From: Desulfuromonas acetoxidans DSM 684
Lineage (GTDB): Bacteria > Desulfobacterota > Desulfuromonadia > Desulfuromonadales > Desulfuromonadaceae
Assembly (NCBI RefSeq): GCF_000167355.1
Contig: NZ_AAEW02000010.1
Span: forward strand, 1 to 64,000
DNA length: 64,000 nt
Reading direction: 5' to 3'
Shown here: positions 36,190-46,188 of the stretch, in pieces
Layout of the letters: each line of letters opens with the position of its first letter
Position numbering within the stretch: position 1 is the stretch's first letter
Position numbers and translations under genes: made by a program
Notes under the pieces: generated by a model
Databases searched by the model: none
What the model saw: only the letters and a program-made list of their open reading frames with translations
What the model was told of the DNA's origin: nothing

Positions 36190-39171
36190 ATGGCCAGCAG
36201 AATTGTCGTCGCCCTGAAAGATGGCGTTCGCGATGCCCGCGGTGAGCGGGTGCGTCGTGAGATTCACGAACACCTCGGAATTCAACTGGATCAGGTTCGT
36301 ACCATCGATGTTTATACCGTCGATGCCGCACTCAGTGACGAAGAACTGACCGCCGCGGCCGAGGGGCCGTTCAGCGATCCGGTGATTCAAAATGTCGCCA
36401 TCAATCAACCTTTGGCCAAAGATTTTGACCTGCTGGTGGAAGTTGGTTTTCGTCCCGGTGTGACCGATAACGTCGGTCGTACCGCACGTGAGGCCATCCA
36501 GTACCAGACCGGTCGTCGCTTTAACGATGACGAAGCGGTTTATACCTCGGTGCAATATCTGCTCAGTGGTCCCATTGATAAAGAGGTCGCTGAAAAAATT
36601 GCTTGCGGTTTTCTTGCCAATGGCTTGATTCAGCGCTGGACCATTGTCAGTCGCGACGAATTCGACCAGACCAATGGCCTCACGGTTCAGCCGCCTAAAG
36701 TGGTCAGCACGGCCACGCCGCAGATCCGCCCCATTGATCTCAATGTCAGTGATGATGAGTTGATGCAGATCAGCCGCGATGGCATGCTCGCCCTCAACCT
36801 CGAGGAGATGAAGACCATTCAGGCGTTTATCGCCGATGCCGAGGTCCAGAAACAGCGTGCTGCCGCCGGCGTACCCGCCCAGCTTACCGATGCCGAACTT
36901 GAAGCTTTGGCCCAGACCTGGAGCGAGCACTGCAAGCACAAGATCTTCTCCGCTGAAATCAGCTACGACGATGGCGAAGGTAACACCGAGACCATCAATT
37001 CCCTGTTTAAAACCTATATCATGGGTGCCACCCGCGATATTCGCGCTGCCAAAGGCGACAAAGACTTCTGTCTGTCCGTGTTCAAGGACAACGCCGGAGT
37101 CATTGAGTTCACCGATGAGTGGAGCATGGTCTACAAGGTGGAAACCCACAACTCACCGAGTGCTCTGGATCCTTACGGCGGTGCATTGACCGGCATCGTC
37201 GGTGTTAACCGCGACCCGTTCGGTACCGGCCGCGGCGCGCGTTTGATTTTCAATACTGACGTGTTCTGTTTTGCCTCGCCGTTTTACGACCAGCCGCTAC
37301 CGCCGCGTCTGCTCCATCCTCGCCGCATTTTTGAAGGCGTGGTTGAAGGCGTGGAACACGGTGGCAACAAAAGCGGTATTCCGACGGTTAATGGTTCACT
37401 GGTGTTTGATGACCGCTTTGCCGGCAAGCCGCTGGTCTACTGCGGTAGCGCCGCCTTGATGCCGACCGAACTCCACGGGCGTCCCGGTCATGAGAAAAAA
37501 GCCGAAGTGGGTGATCACATCCTGATGGTCGGCGGTCGCGTCGGCAAGGACGGTATCCACGGAGCAACCTTCTCTTCCGAAGAGCTCAACGAGGATTCGC
37601 CGGTCACTGCGGTTCAAATTGGTGACCCCATCACTCAGCGGCGCATGTTTGACTTTTTGATCATCGCCCGCGACAAAGGACTCTATACCGCGATTACCGA
37701 CAATGGTGCGGGTGGCTTGTCCTCTTCGGTGGGTGAGATGGCTGAAGATACCGGTGGTTTTGAGATGCACCTGGATCGCTGTCCTCTGAAATATGCCGGT
37801 CTGCAGCCGTGGGAGATTCTCATCTCCGAAGCCCAGGAGCGCATGACCTTGGCGGTTCCGCCCGAGAAGGTGGACGAATTTATTACCCTGGCCAAAGAGA
37901 TGGACGTCGAGGCGACGGATCTCGGTCTGTTTACCGATTCCGGTTATTACCACTGTCTCTATCAGGGCGAAACAGCGACCTATCTGCCGATGTCCTTCCT
38001 CCACGAAGGCGCCCCGCAGATGAAGATTCCTGCCAAGTGGGAGGTGAAGCAGCACGCCGAACCGACCGCTGCGGATCTGCCGGCTGCGGACGAAGCGCTG
38101 GAAACGCTGCTCAGCAGCCTCAATGTCTGCTCCAAAGAGTGTGTGGTGCGGCGCTACGATCACGAAGTTCAGGGCGCGACGGTGCAAAAGCCGCTGACCG
38201 GTGTCGACAACGACGGCCCGGCCGATGGTTCGGTGGTGCGGCCACTGTTTGATTCCTTTGCCGGCATCTCCACCGCTCACGGCATCTGCCCACGCTACAG
38301 TGACATCGACACCTATCACATGATGGCCTGTGCCATTGATGAGGCACTGCGTAACTATGTGTCCGTCGGCGGCAACATCGATCACGTGGCCGGTCTCGAT
38401 AACTTCTGCTGGTGTGATCCGGTCAAGAGCGAGCGCACACCGGATGGTGAATACAAGGCCGCCCAACTGGTGCGTGCCAACAAAGCCCTCTACGAGTACT
38501 GCCTGGCCTTCGGCGTGCCGCTGATCTCCGGCAAGGACTCGATGAAAAACGATTACCAGATCGGCGACACCAAGATCTCCATCCCGCCGACGGTGCTGTT
38601 CTCGGTGATCGGCAAGGTGGATGATGTGCGCCAGACCGTAAGCATGGATGTCAAGCGCCCCGGCGATAAGGTCTACCTGCTCGGCATGACTAAAGCCGAA
38701 CTCGGTGCCTCGGAGCTCTACACCCAGCTCGGATTTGTCGGCAACAGCGTGCCGACCGTCGATGCGAAAACGGCTTTGCTGCGTTATCGCACCCTGAATC
38801 GTGCACAGCAGGCTGGCCTGATTGCCTCCTGTCATGACTTGTCTGACGGCGGTCTTGGCGTGGCGGCTGCCGAAGCGGCGTTTGCCGGTGGCTTTGGTGT
38901 TGATATTGATTTGAGTCAGGTCCGTTGTGACGGCACGCTCAGTGATGTGGAGATCCTCTATTCTGAATCGCAGAGTCGCCTGCTGGTGACCGTAGCGCCG
39001 GACAAGGCTGAAGAGTTTGAGAAACTGTTCGCCGGTCAGGAGGTCAGTGTGCTCGGTGAGGTGACTGAGCAACCCCGCCTGAAAGTGACTGGCCTTGATG
39101 GTTCGGTGATTATTGATCGTGACAACGCTGTCTTAAAAGAGGCCTGGCAAGCGCCTCTGAGGGAGATGTAA
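36190..39171 (+). CDS. purL: Phosphoribosylformylglycinamidine synthase, synthetase subunit
   Basis: A 993-residue ATP-dependent FGAM synthase, the fourth step of purine synthesis. The first ~150 residues hold two PurS-like halves (RIVVALKDGVRDARGE; DLLVEVGFRPGVTDN), so PurS is built in. The catalytic AIR-synthase-like part has SEHCKHKIFSAE, THNSPSALDPYGGA, GVGEM-type loops (SSSVGEMAEDTGG) and SGKDSMKND. It lacks a glutaminase domain, supplied by PurQ one base downstream. This length class is typical of anaerobic deltaproteobacteria and clostridia. The ribosome site AAGGAGACTCT is strong and starts the pur-pyrE operon. Confidence 0.95.
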   Translation: MASRIVVALKDGVRDARGERVRREIHEHLGIQLDQVRTIDVYTVDAALSDEELTAAAEGPFSDPVIQNVAINQPLAKDFDLLVEVGFRPGVTDNVGRTAREAIQYQTGRRFNDDEAVYTSVQYLLSGPIDKEVAEKIACGFLANGLIQRWTIVSRDEFDQTNGLTVQPPKVVSTATPQIRPIDLNVSDDELMQISRDGMLALNLEEMKTIQAFIADAEVQKQRAAAGVPAQLTDAELEALAQTWSEHCKHKIFSAEISYDDGEGNTETINSLFKTYIMGATRDIRAAKGDKDFCLSVFKDNAGVIEFTDEWSMVYKVETHNSPSALDPYGGALTGIVGVNRDPFGTGRGARLIFNTDVFCFASPFYDQPLPPRLLHPRRIFEGVVEGVEHGGNKSGIPTVNGSLVFDDRFAGKPLVYCGSAALMPTELHGRPGHEKKAEVGDHILMVGGRVGKDGIHGATFSSEELNEDSPVTAVQIGDPITQRRMFDFLIIARDKGLYTAITDNGAGGLSSSVGEMAEDTGGFEMHLDRCPLKYAGLQPWEILISEAQERMTLAVPPEKVDEFITLAKEMDVEATDLGLFTDSGYYHCLYQGETATYLPMSFLHEGAPQMKIPAKWEVKQHAEPTAADLPAADEALETLLSSLNVCSKECVVRRYDHEVQGATVQKPLTGVDNDGPADGSVVRPLFDSFAGISTAHGICPRYSDIDTYHMMACAIDEALRNYVSVGGNIDHVAGLDNFCWCDPVKSERTPDGEYKAAQLVRANKALYEYCLAFGVPLISGKDSMKNDYQIGDTKISIPPTVLFSVIGKVDDVRQTVSMDVKRPGDKVYLLGMTKAELGASELYTQLGFVGNSVPTVDAKTALLRYRTLNRAQQAGLIASCHDLSDGGLGVAAAEAAFAGGFGVDIDLSQVRCDGTLSDVEILYSESQSRLLVTVAPDKAEEFEKLFAGQEVSVLGEVTEQPRLKVTGLDGSVIIDRDNAVLKEAWQAPLREM

Positions 39172-39172
39172 T

Positions 39173-39997
39173 ATGGCACAACAGGTACGGGCAATTGTCA
39201 TTTCCGGAAACGGAACCAACTGTGAGCGCGAAGTCGCTAACGCCTGCCGTCTGGCTGGTGCAGATGTCGCTGATATTGTTCACATCTCCCGTCTGCTGGC
39301 TGGAGAGGTCGATCTCAACGACTACCATTTCCTCAACTTTGCCGGTGGCTTTCTCGATGGTGATGACCTCGGCAGCGCTAAAGCCGGTGCCAATCGTCTC
39401 AACAGTGCCGTGATCGCCGGTAGCGACCAGACTCTAGCCGATTCGATTCGCGCTTTTGTCGCCGCGGGCAAGCTGGTGATGGGCGTGTGTAACGGTTTTC
39501 AGCTGATGGTTAAAATGGGATTGTTGCCGTCTCTGGATGGCGATCACTCTCAGACCACCACCCTGACGTTTAACGACGGTGGCCGTTTTGAGGATCGCTG
39601 GACCTATCTTAAGGTTGATCCCGACTCCCCCTGTGTGTTTACCAAGGGTCTGAAAGGCATTTATCTGCCGGTGCGTCACGGTGAGGGCAAGTTTGTCACC
39701 GAATCTCCGGGCATTCTTGACGAACTTGAGTCGCGTCATCTGACGGTGCTTAAATATTGCGATGCCGATTATCAGGCACCAACCATGGATTATCCGCTCA
39801 ATCCCAATGGTTCCAGCGCTGCTATTGCCGGGATCTGTGATCCCAGCGGACGTCTGTTTGGCTTGATGCCGCACCCGGAAGCCTATGTTCATCGTACCCA
39901 CCATCCGCGTTGGACCCGTGAGGAGTTGCCGGAAGAGGGGATGGGCCTGTGGCTGTACCAGAATGCGGTCACTTTTATTCGTGAAAATCTGCTCTGA
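39173..39997 (+). CDS. purQ: FGAM synthase glutaminase subunit PurQ
   Basis: A 274-residue class I glutamine amidotransferase that supplies ammonia to PurL. It has the nucleophile Cys106 in GVCNGFQLM, the PVRHGEGKF region and a catalytic His/Glu pair in MPHPEAY. It begins one base after the purL stop, so the two are translated together. It is longer than the ~225-residue B. subtilis PurQ, as is usual when paired with the long PurL. Confidence 0.95.
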   Translation: MAQQVRAIVISGNGTNCEREVANACRLAGADVADIVHISRLLAGEVDLNDYHFLNFAGGFLDGDDLGSAKAGANRLNSAVIAGSDQTLADSIRAFVAAGKLVMGVCNGFQLMVKMGLLPSLDGDHSQTTTLTFNDGGRFEDRWTYLKVDPDSPCVFTKGLKGIYLPVRHGEGKFVTESPGILDELESRHLTVLKYCDADYQAPTMDYPLNPNGSSAAIAGICDPSGRLFGLMPHPEAYVHRTHHPRWTREELPEEGMGLWLYQNAVTFIRENLL

Positions 39998-40014
39998 TCT
40001 GGAGAAACAACCCG

Positions 40015-41427
40015 ATGTTTGACAAGTTTGAAGATGAATGTGGCGTGTTCGGTATCTATGGACATCCCGAAGCGGCGAACCTGACCTATCTCGGTCTTTA
40101 TGCCCTGCAGCACCGTGGTCAGGAAAGTTGCGGGATTGTTGCTTCCGATGGCGTGTCCCTGCGTGCCTATCGCAAAAACGGTCTGGTTGCCGATGCCTTT
40201 AGAAATAATGAGGTGTTTGACAAATTGCCGGGCCAGAACGCCATTGGTCATGTGCGTTATTCCACGGCGGGCGGCAACGATCCGAAAAATATTCAGCCGA
40301 TCATGGTTGATTACGTGCGTGGCAGTATTGCCGTGGCTCACAACGGTAACCTGGTGAATGCTCAGGAACTTCGCAACGAACTGGAGCAACTTGGTTCAAT
40401 CTTTTCCACCGTTGCTGACACCGAAGTCATCATGCATCTGTTGGCACGGGCACAAAGCGACAGTCTGGCTGACCGGGTGGTCGATGCCCTGAAACGGGTG
40501 CGTGGCGCTTACAGCTTGGTGTTTCTCACCGAAACCCGTATGGTGGCCGTGCGCGATCCCAACGGCTTCCGGCCGCTGATTCTCGGCAAACTCGATGGTG
40601 CCTATGTGGTCGCTTCAGAAACCTGTGCCCTGGATCTGATCGAAGCTGAGTTTGTCCGTGAGCTTGATCCCGGCGAGATGATTGTTGTCGATAAGGATGG
40701 TTTGCACTCCTATCATCCGCTGGAGGAAGCCAAACCGTCACCTTGTATTTTTGAATATGTTTACTTTGCCCGTCCCGACAGCACCATTTTTGGACGTGAA
40801 GTCTACGGTGTGCGTAAGGAGTATGGTCGTCAACTGGCCCGCGAGTATCCGGTGGATGCCGATGTGGTGGTGGCGATTCCCGATTCCGGGGTGCCTGCGG
40901 CCATCGGTTATGCTGAAGAGTCGGGGATCCCTTTTGAATTGGGACTGATCCGCAACCATTATGTGGGTCGTACTTTTATCGAGCCGCAACAGTCGATCCG
41001 CCACTTTGGCGTCAAGATTAAACTGAACCCGGTGCGCGAAGTGATTGAGGGCAAGCGGGTGGTGGTGATTGACGACTCCATCGTCCGTGGTACCACGGCG
41101 CGTAAAATCATCAAGATGATCCGCAATGCCGGGGCCAAGGAAGTACATGTGCGCATCTCCAGTCCGCCGACCAGCTATCCCTGTTACTACGGGATTGATA
41201 CGCCGACCCGTACCGAGCTGATCGCCTCTACGCACACCATCGAGGAGATCAACCGTTATGTCACCTCTGACAGCCTCGGATATCTGTCGGAAGAGGGCTT
41301 GCACAAGGCGACCGGCAGCTGTGAAGGTGGCAGTTGCGAGGGGCAGTTCTGTACCGCCTGTTTCAGTGGCAACTATCCGGTGAAATTTCCCCGTCTCAAG
41401 GCGGACAAACAATTAGGTCTGTTTTAG
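40015..41427 (+). CDS. purF: Amidophosphoribosyltransferase
   Basis: A 470-residue enzyme catalysing the first step of purine synthesis (PRPP plus glutamine). A short propeptide (MFDKFEDE) precedes Cys9, the N-terminal nucleophile, as in the B. subtilis type. The C-terminal phosphoribosyltransferase domain shows [13 protein letters not shown]. Cysteines near the end ([15 protein letters not shown]) fit the 4Fe-4S cluster of oxygen-sensitive PurF. It lies 17 bases after purQ and 20 before pyrE. Confidence 0.96.
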   Translation: MFDKFEDECGVFGIYGHPEAANLTYLGLYALQHRGQESCGIVASDGVSLRAYRKNGLVADAFRNNEVFDKLPGQNAIGHVRYSTAGGNDPKNIQPIMVDYVRGSIAVAHNGNLVNAQELRNELEQLGSIFSTVADTEVIMHLLARAQSDSLADRVVDALKRVRGAYSLVFLTETRMVAVRDPNGFRPLILGKLDGAYVVASETCALDLIEAEFVRELDPGEMIVVDKDGLHSYHPLEEAKPSPCIFEYVYFARPDSTIFGREVYGVRKEYGRQLAREYPVDADVVVAIPDSGVPAAIGYAEESGIPFELGLIRNHYVGRTFIEPQQSIRHFGVKIKLNPVREVIEGKRVVVIDDSIVRGTTARKIIKMIRNAGAKEVHVRISSPPTSYPCYYGIDTPTRTELIASTHTIEEINRYVTSDSLGYLSEEGLHKATGSCEGGSCEGQFCTACFSGNYPVKFPRLKADKQLGLF

Positions 41428-41447
41428 TCGCATCCAGGAGAGAAGCA

Positions 41448-42005
41448 ATGACGGAAAATGAACGCAGTGAACTGATGGAGATTATTCGCGAGCTGTCTTA
41501 TGAGCAACGCGAAGTGACCCTGGCATCCGGTCGCAAAAGCAACTTTTATTTTGACGGTAAACAGACCACTCTGCATCCGCGTGGTTCAGTGCTGGTCGGT
41601 AAAGCCTTTTACAAGGCATTGGAAAATTTTGATGCCACAGTGGACGGCGTTGGCGGCCTGACCATGGGCGCGGACCCTATTGCCACAGCTGCGTCACTGA
41701 TCAGCTCTCTGGAAGGCACGCCGATTCCGGCCTTTATCATCCGAAAAGAGCCCAAAGGACACGGCACCGGCCAATGGCTGGAGGGGCGTAAGAATGTTCC
41801 TCCCGGATCTAAGGTGGTGATTGTTGAGGATGTTGTAACCACCGGTGGTTCCTCTATGAAGGCCATTGAACGCGCCCAGGCCGAAGGCCTCGAAGTCCTT
41901 GGCGTGGTGACACTGGTCGATCGTGAAGAGGGTGGTCGTGAGTTTTTTGAAGAAAACAAGGTGCCTTTTTTCGCGATTTTCACCAAGTCCCAAGTGGCCG
42001 GTTAG
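41448..42005 (+). CDS. pyrE: Orotate phosphoribosyltransferase
   Basis: A 185-residue enzyme joining orotate and PRPP to form OMP in pyrimidine synthesis. The PRPP-binding motif VVIVEDVVTTGGSSM and the Lys-rich loop RKEPKGHGTGQWLEG are intact. The start at 41448 follows CAGGAGAGAAGCA; a reading from 41334 would lie inside purF. It ends the pur operon, with a terminator 28 bases downstream. Confidence 0.95.
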   Translation: MTENERSELMEIIRELSYEQREVTLASGRKSNFYFDGKQTTLHPRGSVLVGKAFYKALENFDATVDGVGGLTMGADPIATAASLISSLEGTPIPAFIIRKEPKGHGTGQWLEGRKNVPPGSKVVIVEDVVTTGGSSMKAIERAQAEGLEVLGVVTLVDREEGGREFFEENKVPFFAIFTKSQVAG

Positions 42006-42032
42006 AACCCGCTCTTTGGCACATTGATCTAT

Positions 42033-42066
42033 TAAGAGGTCCCGAACATGGGGCCTCTTGGTGTTT
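42033..42066 (+). terminator. Terminator of the purLQF-pyrE operon
   Basis: AAGAGG pairs with CCTCTT, extended inward by C/G pairs around GAACAT, and the stem is followed by GGTGTTTTA. A moderate terminator in the expected position. Confidence 0.65.
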
Positions 42067-42222
42067 TAGCGCCATTTCTCCACTGGCATCCTCGGGTCGA
42101 CAATGGTACATATAGAGACCAATTGACTCACGTTTCAGACATGGACAAATTTTACTGACTCATATGGCTTGTCGAGCCGCACCCTGTTGCGGTGATGAGC
42201 GTTAAAAATAAAAAGGTTCGTT

Positions 42223-42888
42223 ATGCTACGACATCGTCTTATCTCTTTTGTGATGTTTTTGGCTATTTTGATAAGTGTTCCGCCACTGAGTTGGGCCAAT
42301 TCCTGTTTGCAGGGCACTGGCCTTCTGGGGCAACAGCAACGCACTCTGGCCGCATTTGATCATATTGTGCTCCAAGGCAGTTTTACGCTCAAGGTGCGTG
42401 TGACAGGGCAAAACCTTTGTACGGTGAGTGGTGATGAAAATCTGCTGGATGAGGTGGTGACGCAGGTGGAGGATGGTGAGCTGTTGATTGCGCCTAAAAC
42501 TGCTTTGCAGCTTAAACAACCCATGGTGATTAATCTGGAGGTTGCCGATCTGGCCGGAGTGACGGCTGAGGGCGCTCACCGTGTTGAGATTGATGACTTG
42601 CTTTGTCCGGCGTTTGTTCTGACTTTGGATGGGGCGTGCAGTGCTCGGTTGACTGGGTTTGCGTCGTTGCTGGAAGCGGAATTGTCCGGGGCGTCTACGC
42701 TGGAAGCGGAACATCTGGAATGCTGCGATGCCTCGGTTGTGGCGAATGGTACTACCGTGGCTAAACTTCAGGTGAAGAAGAGTCTTGGGGTTCATGCCAG
42801 CGGGATTGCCGAGGTGCTTTATCGTGGTGAGCCGGAACTGGCTGTGGTTGATTTGACCGGGCGGGCTCGGGTTGCTCCTTTGGACTAA
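42223..42888 (+). CDS. Secreted GIN-domain (DUF2807) protein
   Basis: A 221-residue exported protein. Residues 1-25 form a signal peptide (FVMFLAILISVPPL core, cleavage near SWA). The mature part has the repeating beta pattern of the DUF2807/GIN family (FDHIVLQGSFTLKVRV, then GDENLLDEVVTQVEDGEL, LSGASTLEAEHL), a right-handed beta-helix found in putative adhesin heads. Function is not established for this family. It stands alone between the pyrE terminator and a repeat region. Confidence 0.8.
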   Translation: MLRHRLISFVMFLAILISVPPLSWANSCLQGTGLLGQQQRTLAAFDHIVLQGSFTLKVRVTGQNLCTVSGDENLLDEVVTQVEDGELLIAPKTALQLKQPMVINLEVADLAGVTAEGAHRVEIDDLLCPAFVLTLDGACSARLTGFASLLEAELSGASTLEAEHLECCDASVVANGTTVAKLQVKKSLGVHASGIAEVLYRGEPELAVVDLTGRARVAPLD

Positions 42889-42924
42889 TTCTTTTTATTT
42901 ATCTGCTTAAGTCAATCAGTACAA

Positions 42925-44230
42925 AACAAGATCAAGGTCGCCGGGTTTCGTTCCGGCAGCCGACAAAACGGGTGGGCAGTGCTCACCCTGTCTGGGTTTG
43001 TTATTTAGCACCAAAGCTCTCCCGTTCAGCAGCGCCGAATGTAAGGAGTGTCGCTGTGATGGTCGTCGGCAAACTGTTTGAGCGCTAGCGAGTTTTTGCC
43101 GACATCACGGCGTAAGCGACTGGAGTGAGGGAACCCGTAGGGCGCAATGACGGGAGTCGATTTTGCCTCCCTTTTGTCGACGCAAAAGGGAGCCGACGGG
43201 CGGGCGCGGAAGCCCGCGTCACGTGGGTACCGTCATCGCGAACGGATGATGTTCGCCAGCGCGATTTGTTCCGAATTGCGAACCACTTAAAAACAAGATC
43301 AACGTCAAGGTCGCCGGGTTTCGTCCCGGCAGCCGACATACTTTTGACTAGCCGCTCAAAAGTATGCAAAAGCCAGCTTGAACTTCTCCTGAACCTGGAC
43401 TTACCGACACTGAGTCTGTTTCCGTGATGCTTTACAGATTCGGCTCGCCGCCCTTTAGGTCGGCGAATTGTGCTACTCATCATCTTTGGCGTAAAACGTT
43501 GATAACGGTTTGACGCAGCTCCCTATTTCTTCCGTGGCAACGATTAAACGGGTGGGCAGTGCCCACCCTGCCTGGGTTTGTTATTTAGCAACCAAGTTCT
43601 CCCGTTCAGCAGCACCGAACGCAAAGAGCGTCGCTGTGATGGTTGTCGGCAAACTGTTTGAGGACAGATACAGACTGGGTGAGTTTTGCCGACATCGCGA
43701 TGTAAGAGAATGGAGAGAGGGAACCCGTAGGGTGCAATGGTCGGGAGTCGATTTTGCGCCACTTTTGTCGACGCAAAATGTGGCCCGAGGTGTGGGCGCG
43801 GAAGCCCACGTCACGTGCGTACCAGAATTGCGAACGGATGAAGTTTGCCAGCGCGATTCGTTCCGAATGACGAACCACTGAAGATCAAAGTCAAGAGCAA
43901 GGTCGCCGGGTTTCGTCCCGGCAGCCGACATACTTTTGACTGGCCGCTCAAAAGTATGCAAAAACCAGCTTGAATACCTCCTGAACCTGGATCAACCGAC
44001 ACTGTGTTTGTTTCCGTCATGCTTCACTGATTCGGCTTGCCGCCCTTGAGGTCGGCAAATCATGCAACTCATCATCTATGGCGTAAAACGTTGATAACGA
44101 TTTGACGCCGCTCTGTATTTCTTCCGTGGCACCGTTCAAACGGGTGGGCACTGCCCACCCTTGCGGCCGCTTGTTCTTTAGTTTCAAGCTCTCCCATTCA
44201 GCCGTGCTGAACGCAATGAGCGTCAGTCCA
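42925..44230. repeat. Noncoding tandem repeat, period about 590 bp, rich in hairpins
   Basis: The gene-free stretch 42889-44322 holds diverged tandem units. CGGGTGGGCAGTG recurs at 42969, 43549 and (as CACTG) 44141; GGTCGCCGGGTTTCG recurs at 42939, 43309 and 43901; the first copy lacks an internal segment. Each unit contains perfect palindromes: GGGTGGGCA/TGCCCACCC, CATACTTTTGA/TCAAAAGTATG and CTCCCTTTTG/CAAAAGGGAG. Several overlapping ORFs on both strands change with the unit and lack ribosome sites, so they are not believed. Origin unknown; it could be a remnant of a mobile palindromic repeat family. Confidence 0.75.
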
Positions 44231-44322
44231 CATTACATGGTGTCGATATCGTCATGATTCATTGAGACTTACCGCCCCTGAGACAAGGCTTTCATCGTAT
44301 TGACCCGTCTTGTCAGGCCACT

Positions 44323-45873
44323 TCATTGCTTGCGGATAAACTCATCGTCCTGCGGTGGCTCCTGAAGATAATGGAACAGGTTGTCAAACAACAGTGGATC
44401 GTCAAAATGTTCACGGCCAATCAGGGTGATGGGCTGATGCCCTCGTTGGCGCATGCTGCCCACTTCCGGGATACCCATGGAAAATAAGAGTCCTGCTTCG
44501 ATACGCTTGGTGCCGGGAACGATGCCCCGTTCATCGAACAGACTGGTAAAGGTCCCATCGCCGACAGGGAGCAGCTCCAGTTCTTCATAGGGGCGCAACT
44601 GATAGTGATGCTCCGTTGCGTTTTCTTTTGTGGCCATACGCGCATTGAGCAGCAGGTGGCGTGGGCTGAAAGTGAACAGCAGGCGTTGTCGTTGCGCCTG
44701 GTGGGGGAGTGTTTGCAGGATCTGATCACGTTTGTCAGTGTCTTTGAGATTTTCCAGGTCAAAATAGTCGGCATCGGGAACCATACCGTAATAACAGCCG
44801 CAATTGTTGATCAGATCAACCATCACCGGTCGGCCGTTGCGGTCAAGGGTGTAGCGCAGGGTGATGCCGTCGAGATGGCCGCGCTCAATCCATGAGGATT
44901 CACCATTGTAGCGTCCCGGATACCAGAACACATAGTTGATCTGCAGGGCGGGTACCCTCTGCAACATGATTTCACTGAAGTAGTAATAAACCACCGGGGT
45001 GTCGGTTTCGACGGTAAAACGCACTGTGTCGTCATCCTGCGCGACCGCTGTAATAGCACCGATCAGGTCACTCTCTTTGTCGCGAATCTGGCGCAGCTCG
45101 GGAGCGAAACTCGCCGCCAGACGCTGGCGGTCACCATCATTGAGTTGATGCAGACCGGCGGCATTGTCGCGCGATGATGTGACAATGGCTTTGATCGCTT
45201 TTGCGGCCAGGGGTTGTTTGGTTTGTGGGGTATACCACAACGTGTGCTCCGGGACGAGATTGGCCTCGCTGAAGGATTCAACCTGCTGATGGATCTCCTG
45301 GTGGGCGTTGTTGGCCAGATAACCGACCGGCAGGATAAACAGGGGGTATAAACCAAGAGTGCGCTGCCAGAAACGGTAATCATCCTTGATCTCCATGGCC
45401 TGTTGCAGGCGTGAGTAGACGATTTCGTCGGCAAAGTCATCACGCATCAGTTGTGCCGAGCAACGGGACAGGGTGGCCTTGAGTGCAACCGGGTTGGGAC
45501 TCGCCGCCCGGAGGCTTAATTCCTGTTGGGCCTGTTCTGCCAAGCGCAGCAACTCCCGGTAACGGGCGTCCAGGTCACGCTGGCGCATCTGTTGGGCGAG
45601 AAAACGCTGGCTGTTTACAGTGTCGGCCTGTCTCATCCGGTGGGCGAGAAAGCGGTCACTGCGCAGATAGCTGAATCCGTCGATGGATTGGCTGGCGACA
45701 TCACGAACACCGGCGGTCGAAACCTGCTGATCAAATTCCTGCCAGAGCTCGGTGCAGGTCGTATGCTCTGTTGTTGGCGATAGCGGGATCTGAGAGGCGC
45801 ACCCGGACATCAGCAGGACGGCGATCCACGATAGAAGGTGCTGGAGGCGACGGGTAATAGGGGCTGGCAGCAT
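44323..45873 (-). CDS. Unrecognised lipoprotein
   Basis: A 516-residue protein that I cannot assign to a family. It starts with a lipoprotein signal peptide (hydrophobic LLSWIAVLLM, lipobox LMSGC), so it should be anchored in the inner or outer membrane facing the periplasm. The rest is a mostly soluble alpha/beta sequence with a helical early part (about 80-130, many QQMRQRD-type residues) and a later region rich in aromatic strands (VFWYPGRYNGESSW). The start at 45873 (MLPAP) has AGGAG 6 bases upstream. It is a monocistronic gene divergent from secA. Confidence 0.6.
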   Translation of the reverse strand: MLPAPITRRLQHLLSWIAVLLMSGCASQIPLSPTTEHTTCTELWQEFDQQVSTAGVRDVASQSIDGFSYLRSDRFLAHRMRQADTVNSQRFLAQQMRQRDLDARYRELLRLAEQAQQELSLRAASPNPVALKATLSRCSAQLMRDDFADEIVYSRLQQAMEIKDDYRFWQRTLGLYPLFILPVGYLANNAHQEIHQQVESFSEANLVPEHTLWYTPQTKQPLAAKAIKAIVTSSRDNAAGLHQLNDGDRQRLAASFAPELRQIRDKESDLIGAITAVAQDDDTVRFTVETDTPVVYYYFSEIMLQRVPALQINYVFWYPGRYNGESSWIERGHLDGITLRYTLDRNGRPVMVDLINNCGCYYGMVPDADYFDLENLKDTDKRDQILQTLPHQAQRQRLLFTFSPRHLLLNARMATKENATEHHYQLRPYEELELLPVGDGTFTSLFDERGIVPGTKRIEAGLLFSMGIPEVGSMRQRGHQPITLIGREHFDDPLLFDNLFHYLQEPPQDDEFIRKQ

Positions 45874-46188
45874 AAAAAACTCCTGAGACGCATTGACATG
45901 CATTATGAGGCTTTTGCCAAAGTTTTTTACTTTTAAACCTAACAGCCCGATGGCATTCGGGCAATCTGTTCAATGAGATGTTAGCTCGCCGTAAAATCCT
46001 TGAAACAACATTGGGATACCTCTTGTCGCTGTGATGCGACTGTGGTAAATTTTCTAGTCTTTTAGCAGACAACTGAAATGGTCCCGGACGGGGCTTTTTC
46101 ACGATCCTGTTTGATGGCCTTGTGCCGTACCTCGTCCCTGAAGCCCGTGTGGCCTGTCAGGTGATTCAAAACTTACCGGAGACTTTGA
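45874..46188. other. Divergent intergenic region between the lipoprotein gene and secA
   Basis: About 315 bases. A short hairpin GCCCGA/TCGGGC (about 45948-45965) is present without a T-run. The right part (about 46078-46121) has a GGTCCCGGACGGGGC stretch faintly like the fourth palindrome at 9899-9924. Promoters for both genes must lie here but are not clear. SecA is controlled by a SecM-like leader in some bacteria; none is visible. Confidence 0.4.

Noticed and set aside
36160-37149. 329-codon minus-strand frame over the purL start
   Set aside because: Overlaps the PurS-like and catalytic parts of PurL and has no recognisable domain.
37396-39072. 558-codon open frame on the minus strand within purL
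   Set aside because: Lies wholly inside purL, whose active-site motifs are clear; no ribosome site or family motif in the reverse frame.
43085-43961. Several ORFs of 70-130 codons on both strands in the tandem repeat
   Set aside because: They shift with the repeat unit, overlap each other in many frames and lack ribosome sites; such ORFs are typical false calls in palindromic repeats.
42925-44230. CRISPR array
   Set aside because: The repeat period is ~590 bp with diverged units rather than 25-40-bp direct repeats with unique spacers, and no cas genes are present. No other part of the window shows regular short repeats.
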